Part shown: positions 58,794-64,000 of the stretch, piece by piece
Numbering within the stretch: position 1 is the first letter of the stretch
Layout of the letters: each line of letters starts with the position of its first letter
NCBI GenBank assembly: GCA_947561715.1
Contig: OX387201.1
Coordinates: 20,350,001 to 20,414,000, forward strand
DNA: 64,000 nucleotides
DNA from: Ascidia mentula
Taxonomy: Eukaryota > Chordata > Ascidiacea > Phlebobranchia > Ascidiidae
Reading direction: 5' to 3'
Position numbers and translations under genes: made by a program
Notes under the pieces: generated by a model
The model's database searches: none
Told to the model about the DNA's origin: nothing
The model's input: the letters and a program-made list of their open reading frames with translations, nothing else

Positions 58794-60554
58794 CTCCAGT
58801 GGTTCGGATTCGAGTGATCCTGACTCCAGTGGTTCGGATTGAAGCAGAAGCTCAACACAAAAACTACCTCATGTTCCTCATAATTATTTGTGTTTTCGTG
58901 ATTCCTCAAAAATAAATAAATTTAACAAAAACAAAACTTCCGCCATTTTTTCTTCCGCAGCAGTCGCCAAGACCGAAACTTTAACGATGCCGGTAGGGTT
59001 TTTTTAACAAATAGAAATAAAATTAGGATTAAACACCGGGCCGATTTTTTTGGCAATTAAAATACGTGCAGTTTTAAAAACAAAGATTTACACTTTTGAT
59101 TTAAAGATTTAATATTTTAGTTAATATCTGTTTGTAAATTTAGCACGTTACGACCAACCAATAGATGCGCGAATGTAATAAGATTTCCAACTTCTGTCAT
59201 TTCGTCAAAATTGTTTTGTTTTAAACAAAATTAAATATCATGTTCGAATAAACACAAATTGAAAAGATATCACAAAATCAAGACAGCTTATTACAAGCAA
59301 CGAATTAACAATTGGGAAAACGTGATTCAGGCTTGGAAAGAGTAATTTAACGTATCCTTTGTAATTTAGTTCACTGGAATCGCAGCTAGGGCAATAAAGG
59401 AGTCTGGGCCTAGGCTACTTTTTCCGGTCGATACTCTAACACGTCACGAACGGACGATGGGGATTTTCCCGGCTCTTGCGTAGCTACTTAAACTTGCGTT
59501 TTCACGAGACTAAGCAATAGTACAACTCCAATATTAGGTTTATTATAGCACAAACCTTATTACGTACAAAGAGCGTCATGTTTTTTTGCGGGATTTGTTT
59601 GAAGGCCGTGAATTTTGACACTTTAGGACATGGGTACCATTGTCTATCGGCACGTGGTGAACGAAACGTTTCGTTTATGTAAGATGTTTTCTTGTTTTTA
59701 AAATACCTCTGTGCAATGCCTTCATAATTATTTTAGTTCGGAAAGAATGATATTTACAACAAACATGTCCAAAGCGCTGGTTTAACCATGCCACGCATGA
59801 ACCAAGGAAATCGACCGTTCGTGAGGTGGTTAGAGTATTGTCGCCGCACAATACATGTATATACTAAAAAAGGCCCAAAGCGTATCACTATCTTATGACC
59901 GAGAGTTAAAACCAAAGTCACTGTAATCACGCGTTCAACGCATGTCCGAGTTGTGAAGTCCAATAAAACGACATGGGAAAAAAAGAAGAACCAATTTCCG
60001 GTTTAGGTCAATTCCTGATCGGACAATTTAATAGGAAAAACTTGCCGAGCAGGTGGCAGGTGAAAAAACTTGTAGCCGGTAGAAGCAGCCACATTATAGT
60101 TGTGTTATAAACCATGTAATTTGGGAAATAAAGCCATATAGGTAACTTAGGCAACAAAACTAACTGCTTAAATCAAGTTAAAATAATTATAGGCATTTCT
60201 TTGCCAAAATTTAAATACAAGTACTTCTTTCGCAAATGATAAATAAAGCTTAAATAAACATAACTACTTTTACTTATTCGGAAAACAAAGTCAACCTAAA
60301 CATAAACAACCTATTTAGGGCACTTAGATAATCAAGCTATATAAATAACTGACGTAATCGACCAAATCGGCCAACTTCAAGTTGCATTAAAGTTGCGCAA
60401 CAACTCCAAATAGGGTATCAATACGTGTGGCCAACCGCGGACTACATAAGCAGAGCGACTAGCGCCTCAGTGTGTTTTAACTGTTGCTGTGTAAGGGTCT
60501 AGGCTGTTGGTTCTGCTTTAGTACTCTCCATGTTTTGAAGAAACTTCTGTGCTG
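58794..60554. other. NLR-B 3' flank, conserved with copy A, no gene seen
   Basis: Counterpart of 5635-7270. It begins with a short duplicated phrase (GACTCCAGTGGTTCGGATT twice at 58792-58840) which in copy A is coding but here lies behind the stop. The 16-bp palindrome AACGAAACGTTTCGTT is retained at 59660-59675. About 100 bp (59522-59625) have no counterpart in copy A. No exon was recognised. Confidence 0.5.
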
Positions 60555-61028
60555 CACTGTAAACTGTAATGGTGGAAATTTGCACCTATGTGGGTGATAC
60601 AGTTTTTTCTCCCATAGGGATGAAATACATTATATAACCCAAGGGTGGATGTTACTAAACCACCCCATGATAGTGCAATTTCCACCCTACTGGAGAGGAT
60701 ACTTTTCCATACCCACCCATGAAGTAGCAGTTTCCACCCTACAGCACAATACAAACACACATTTTATTGTCCAGCATCAGTTTGTATTTTTTAGATTTAG
60801 ATGCATCACGACAGTTGTCTGGGATTCAATAAAATCAACAGTTCGTTTTTACTGCATAACAAACTGGCGAAACTTTAAAGTTAGTTAATTACTTTAAACA
60901 CAGGTTCAGGCACTTCACTTACATTCAAATGTAAAACATATCCACACATAATGCATGAGACAATTACGTCTGGGATCTCCCAAGAAAATGAACAGCTCAT
61001 TTTTGATGCATAACAAACTGGCCAAACT

Positions 61029-62935
61029 TTACAGTTTGTTAATCACTTTCAACACAGGCACTTCCACTTTTACATTCAAATGTAAAATATACCCACATAA
61101 CAATGACATTGTTTTGGAAATTTGCTTGGGAATGGTTACATCAAAAACCCAATAAGCAGCAATAAGTGTGGATAACCCTTGCAAGATACCACCACTGACT
61201 GATACAGCACAACCATCCACAAAAACAAAGAAGCATGTTTTATCAGCATCATACTGTAAGGTTGGATATGGTGAGATAACATCCTGCAAATATAATTTAT
61301 TAATGTATTTGCTTGAAAGGGGAAACAATTATCAATTCACTTGCCTTGTCCATTGCAAAGAAATAGGCCAAATTTTCTTTAAACAATGTTGGAATACAAA
61401 GCATCCAGAAAAAAACATCTTGATCTAAAACAACACATGATACATGTATAATCTTTTTTAACAAGCAGCACCCCATACATAAGAAGATATACTAACACTT
61501 TATAAACCAAAAACAATTCTATTAATAAACAGTTTTTTGCTCAGTAGCATGTCCACCTAAAATTTTATTCCAAGCCTCTGGAACATCACCCCAACGAATT
61601 AACTTTTTTGCCTTTCTTAGTTCCGCAGTTTGTAGAAGAGTCTCAACATCAACATTTGTTATTTGCTTCATTTCTTCCAATACCTTCACAAAAACTTTTC
61701 ATTTTTATATTCTAAAAAATGAAATTGCTCACCATTCTGCACAAAAACAAAATGACTGATCCTCACATATGAGTTGAAAAAGCTCACCACAAAAAAAAAA
61801 CTTTCCAACATAATGCTTACCCATGTCGAAAACTGTAATGCCTCGTACTCTTCAAACAATGCGCTCATGGGCAACCCTTCCAGAATTAATTTTCTCCTTG
61901 CAGAGAAAGTCCTCATAAGCCTGTCTTTGATTACAGAAAAATTAGGATTCTTCTGTTTTATTTCCTTTTTTAATACTTCTTTGTGATAATTTATGCTGAA
62001 TTCATCTTCTGCACTCGAATTCTGAGTATGTGTACAGAAACAATGCTAATGAAACACACTTACTTGCAAAAGAAAACATATGTTGTTAACTCACACTGTC
62101 CGAAAGCTTGCTTCTTCTCTTTTTGCTTACTGTCTCTACCACATCATCTTGCTTTCTACGCTTGTAACACTGGCCATACTTTTCTTTCATTTTGTTTCTA
62201 ATAGCATCTTCAACAAGATGCCTTCTGAAATCCTTGAACTTGCCTCGCAACATGTTGAGCCAAGAAGTCTAACATAAAGATACAAATTAATACAATTTTT
62301 GTATTAACAAACGAGGGCTTACATGAAATGATCCAGTTGGTGAAAACCTGTCTCGCAGTGCTGGGTATGTTGTCACAAGAGACAAACAGACTTCTCTATA
62401 CTGATTTGGCATCGGATAACTAAAAATTAAAACACAATATCACTGCACAGCACGTTTTTGCAATGAAACAAAATAATACTTACTTTGTGTATCTTCGCAT
62501 ATCATTAAAAATGATATTTACAATTTGCCTTCTAGTTCTACCTGGGATAATTGCCTCTTCCTCTTTTATAGAAGCAGTAACACACATCGGAAATGGTGGC
62601 AATTTATATACCAATGGCCACTTTAGTAACTCTTCTTCAATGCTGCAAGCGCTCGAAAACGACTCTTCAAATGGTGATGTAACATCACTTTCTTCTGCTG
62701 TGCTAGTGCTCGGGCTTGTAGTTGGTTCCTCTGGTGATCTTGATTGTAATTTTAGTTTACTTAAATTTGGAATAATTTCTTTATTTTCCACATCTACCCA
62801 ATCCTGAAATTGACTGTTAAACACTTGCAGCTGAACATTTTTTACACCAAAAGTTTTTTTCAGAACATCATGTAGATTTTCCAGTGAACTTACTGTTACA
62901 ACTTTTTTTACATCTCCATAAGTCACATGAAACAT
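61029..62935 (-). CDS. Uncharacterised SAMD3-like multi-exon protein (transposon-associated)
   Basis: Minus strand, start MFHVTYGDVKKVVTVSSLEN at 62935, a PB1/ubiquitin-like N-terminal region, then WPLVYKLPPFPMCV, RRQIVNIIFNDMRRYTK, a following exon (about 62405-62327) YPMPNQYREVCLSLVTTYPA, then WLNMLRGKFKDFRRHLVED, a basic stretch, LILEGLPMSALFEEYEALQF (about 61920-61830), a segment about 61686-61530, DQDVFFWMLCIPTLFKENLA (about 61425-61345) and a last exon 61283-61029 (VFDVTIPKQISKTMSLLCGY). This pattern matches the large group of fish and invertebrate proteins annotated as SAMD3-like; their function is unknown. One intron appears to use a GC donor (AAG|GCAAGT near 61342). The 61530-61686 part runs into a stop (QKTVY then TAA), so the join is unresolved. 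Confidence 0.55.
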
Positions 62936-63015
62936 TTTTGACTAGCTTCTAGAAAACCACAAAAAAAAACAATTATAAACTTTTATATAAGCAAGTGGAG
63001 GCAATAATGATTTCC

Positions 63016-63049
63016 GTAAGCTGCATACAGATGGCCACTGTTAGCTTAC
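63016..63049. repeat. Short inverted-end stub of the 22663-type MITE family
   Basis: GTAAGCTGCATACAGATGGC followed by CACTGTTAGCTTAC: the ends are inverted, and the middle equals the left arm of the element at 22663. It lies 80 bp upstream of the SAMD3-like start codon, between the two coding regions of the large transposon. Confidence 0.4.
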
Positions 63050-63063
63050 GTTTTTATGCCAAG

Positions 63064-64000
63064 TCATTCATGAGGGCATATGCGATAATTGAGCTTTATA
63101 TACTCATGCTTGTTAACCACATATATATCATGAGCACGACTCATTTCCATTCCAGCCTTAAAAATATGCCAGTAATTTGTGGGAAATACCTCAAAACATT
63201 GTAAATGGTCATTAAACATGGAATAATACAAATTACCAGTTATATACCATCCCTCATTAATAAGCAATATAAACTTTGTTTGCAAAAAAATAGGCTGCTC
63301 CTCGATTATGTCGATGACAAAAAAATCATTAAAACAATAGCGACAACAGTCAAACAACAAGCACCTGGTCGATTCTAAGTTAGGGTTTAGCACGCTAAAA
63401 GTATTACTGAGGAGATTAAATGCAGCAGTTGGCATAGACTTGACACTAATATATTTAATGGATACATGACCTTTTAACATTTTGTCATTGCTTAGACAGT
63501 TCATCCCACTTTGTTCCCAGCACCTCAGTCCCTGGATACGCTTGGTTACAGTAAGGCAAATGTTTTTGAAGTTGCAAGATCTTTTCACAACCTTTTTTAC
63601 CCGTTGGTGATAAGACTCAAACCTCATTGACCACAAGTGTCGTAGTGGACCAAAGCGTATAATTAATCTTGGGTAATGCAACATGAAATGAAACTTCGGT
63701 TTCAGTTTTGTTTTATCTACTTCCATAACTAGCTGATAAAAGTCAAGTATAAGTATGTCGAGTTCATTGATCCATTCTGTAGCAATTTCAGGGGCAAACA
63801 CAATGTCACAAATGTTTGACAACAACTTATATACTTTCCACACAGTACAATCCACAGAAACAAATTGGCCCAATAAAAACGGAAAAATCCTAAACAAACA
63901 CCATGACTCATGTGCATTTAGGGCACATGAAGTTCCGAGAATCCAACTAACAGGCTTGTTTTGCCTGTCATTGCGGCCAAACTGAAAGTCTTTTAATTTG
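63064..64000 (-). CDS. Transposase-like protein, C-terminal part (continues beyond the window)
   Basis: The minus-strand frame is open from the window edge (LKDFQFGRNDRQNKPVSWIL) to a stop at 63064-63066, over 310 codons. Features: ALNAHESWCLFRIFPFLLG, VWKVYKLLSNICDIVFAPEI, and KPKFHFMLHYPRLIIRFGPL followed by RFESYHQRVKKVVKR. The HYPR..FGPL...RFE..H...K pattern is found in mobile-element proteins of fish and invertebrates, and resembles the region after the catalytic domain in plant En/Spm transposases (GP..RWMYPFER...LK). No catalytic domain is visible in the part present. A conserved Cys/Trp motif and the long C-terminus (to NYRICPHE) complete it. Confidence 0.6.
   Translation of the reverse strand, partial: KLKDFQFGRNDRQNKPVSWILGTSCALNAHESWCLFRIFPFLLGQFVSVDCTVWKVYKLLSNICDIVFAPEIATEWINELDILILDFYQLVMEVDKTKLKPKFHFMLHYPRLIIRFGPLRHLWSMRFESYHQRVKKVVKRSCNFKNICLTVTKRIQGLRCWEQSGMNCLSNDKMLKGHVSIKYISVKSMPTAAFNLLSNTFSVLNPNLESTRCLLFDCCRYCFNDFFVIDIIEEQPIFLQTKFILLINEGWYITGNLYYSMFNDHLQCFEVFPTNYWHIFKAGMEMSRAHDIYVVNKHEYIKLNYRICPHE

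Larger units (their letters stand above)
48924..60554 (+). repeat. Segmental duplication, copy B (NLR-containing)
   Basis: Direct copy of 222-7270, expanded mainly by the 4.36-kb Harbinger element (53455-57815). The right junction coincides with the CACTG terminus of another transposon (60555), so the original duplicated block may continue past that element outside the window. Exon lengths match copy A exactly except for the two NLR coding indels in exons 4 and 9. Confidence 0.88.
60555..64000 (-). mobile_element. Left part of a large DNA transposon, CACTG terminus (EnSpm/CACTA-like), continues beyond the window
   Basis: Exactly where copy B stops matching copy A, the sequence begins CACTGTAAACTGTAATGGTG. 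Short subterminal motifs GGTGGAAATT and their inverse AATTTCCACCCTAC recur at 60570, 60674 and 60728, as is usual for CACTA elements. Two minus-strand coding regions follow (61029-62935 and 63064-64000). The right terminus and target duplication lie outside the window, so the superfamily call is tentative. Confidence 0.5.

Overview
The window looks like nuclear DNA of an invertebrate chordate, most probably an ascidian tunicate. The evidence is AT-rich sequence with many short GT-AG introns, exons matching chordate gene families (WDR24, ANKAR, xanthine dehydrogenase/aldehyde oxidase, cathepsin L-type protease, CUB/ZP/EGF membrane protein, NACHT-LRR receptor), a tRNA-headed SINE family, and abundant DNA transposons and Ty3/Gypsy elements. 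No bacterial features, rRNA genes or CRISPR arrays were seen. The species assignment is inference.

Layout. (1) About 222-7270 and 48924-60554 are two direct copies of one segmental duplication, each carrying a nine-exon NACHT-LRR (NLR-like) gene. Copy A (1099-5634) has a 10-bp deletion that breaks the NACHT exon. Copy B (49882-58793) is open throughout, with a complete PIF/Harbinger transposon (53455-57815) in intron 6. The uninterrupted target site is still visible in copy A. (2) 7957-23413 holds three minus-strand genes: a WDR24 (GATOR2) homologue with several reading-frame lesions and a very young Gypsy element in its first intron (13022-17250); the 3' half of an ANKAR homologue; and the first five exons of a xanthine dehydrogenase/aldehyde oxidase gene that stops before the FAD and molybdenum domains. 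(3) 25474-27527 is a plus-strand cathepsin L-type gene. (4) 27604-32335 is a non-coding 2.4-kb tandem duplication with internal half-repeats. (5) 33198-40073 is a plus-strand CUB-like/ZP/EGF/transmembrane gene. (6) 40490-42977 is a decayed Gypsy element containing a 10-bp minisatellite. (7) 43010-43181 is a hAT relic. (8) 43384-48500 is a 2.6-kb tandem duplication carrying pieces of a SCAN-like retrotransposon gag on the minus strand. (9) 60555-64000 is the left part of another DNA transposon (CACTG terminus) with two minus-strand coding regions.

The most interesting biology is the NLR pair. The predicted protein starts with an N-myristoylation-like MGNTES motif, followed by a Gly/Asn/Val-rich segment (VGVQGDVN...IINNYN) that looks like an amyloid-type signalling motif, then NACHT and LRRs, with no death-fold domain recognised. 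Copy A would encode only this N-terminus plus the ATPase core, which would make a natural decoy if it is expressed. The NLRs are genes of innate immune sensing; the other host genes (GATOR2 nutrient sensing, purine or aldehyde oxidation, lysosomal or secreted proteolysis, ZP matrix protein) show no obvious functional link to them.

Exon coordinates were derived by hand from splice signals, reading phase and remembered family patterns. Family names come from pattern recognition, not database searches.
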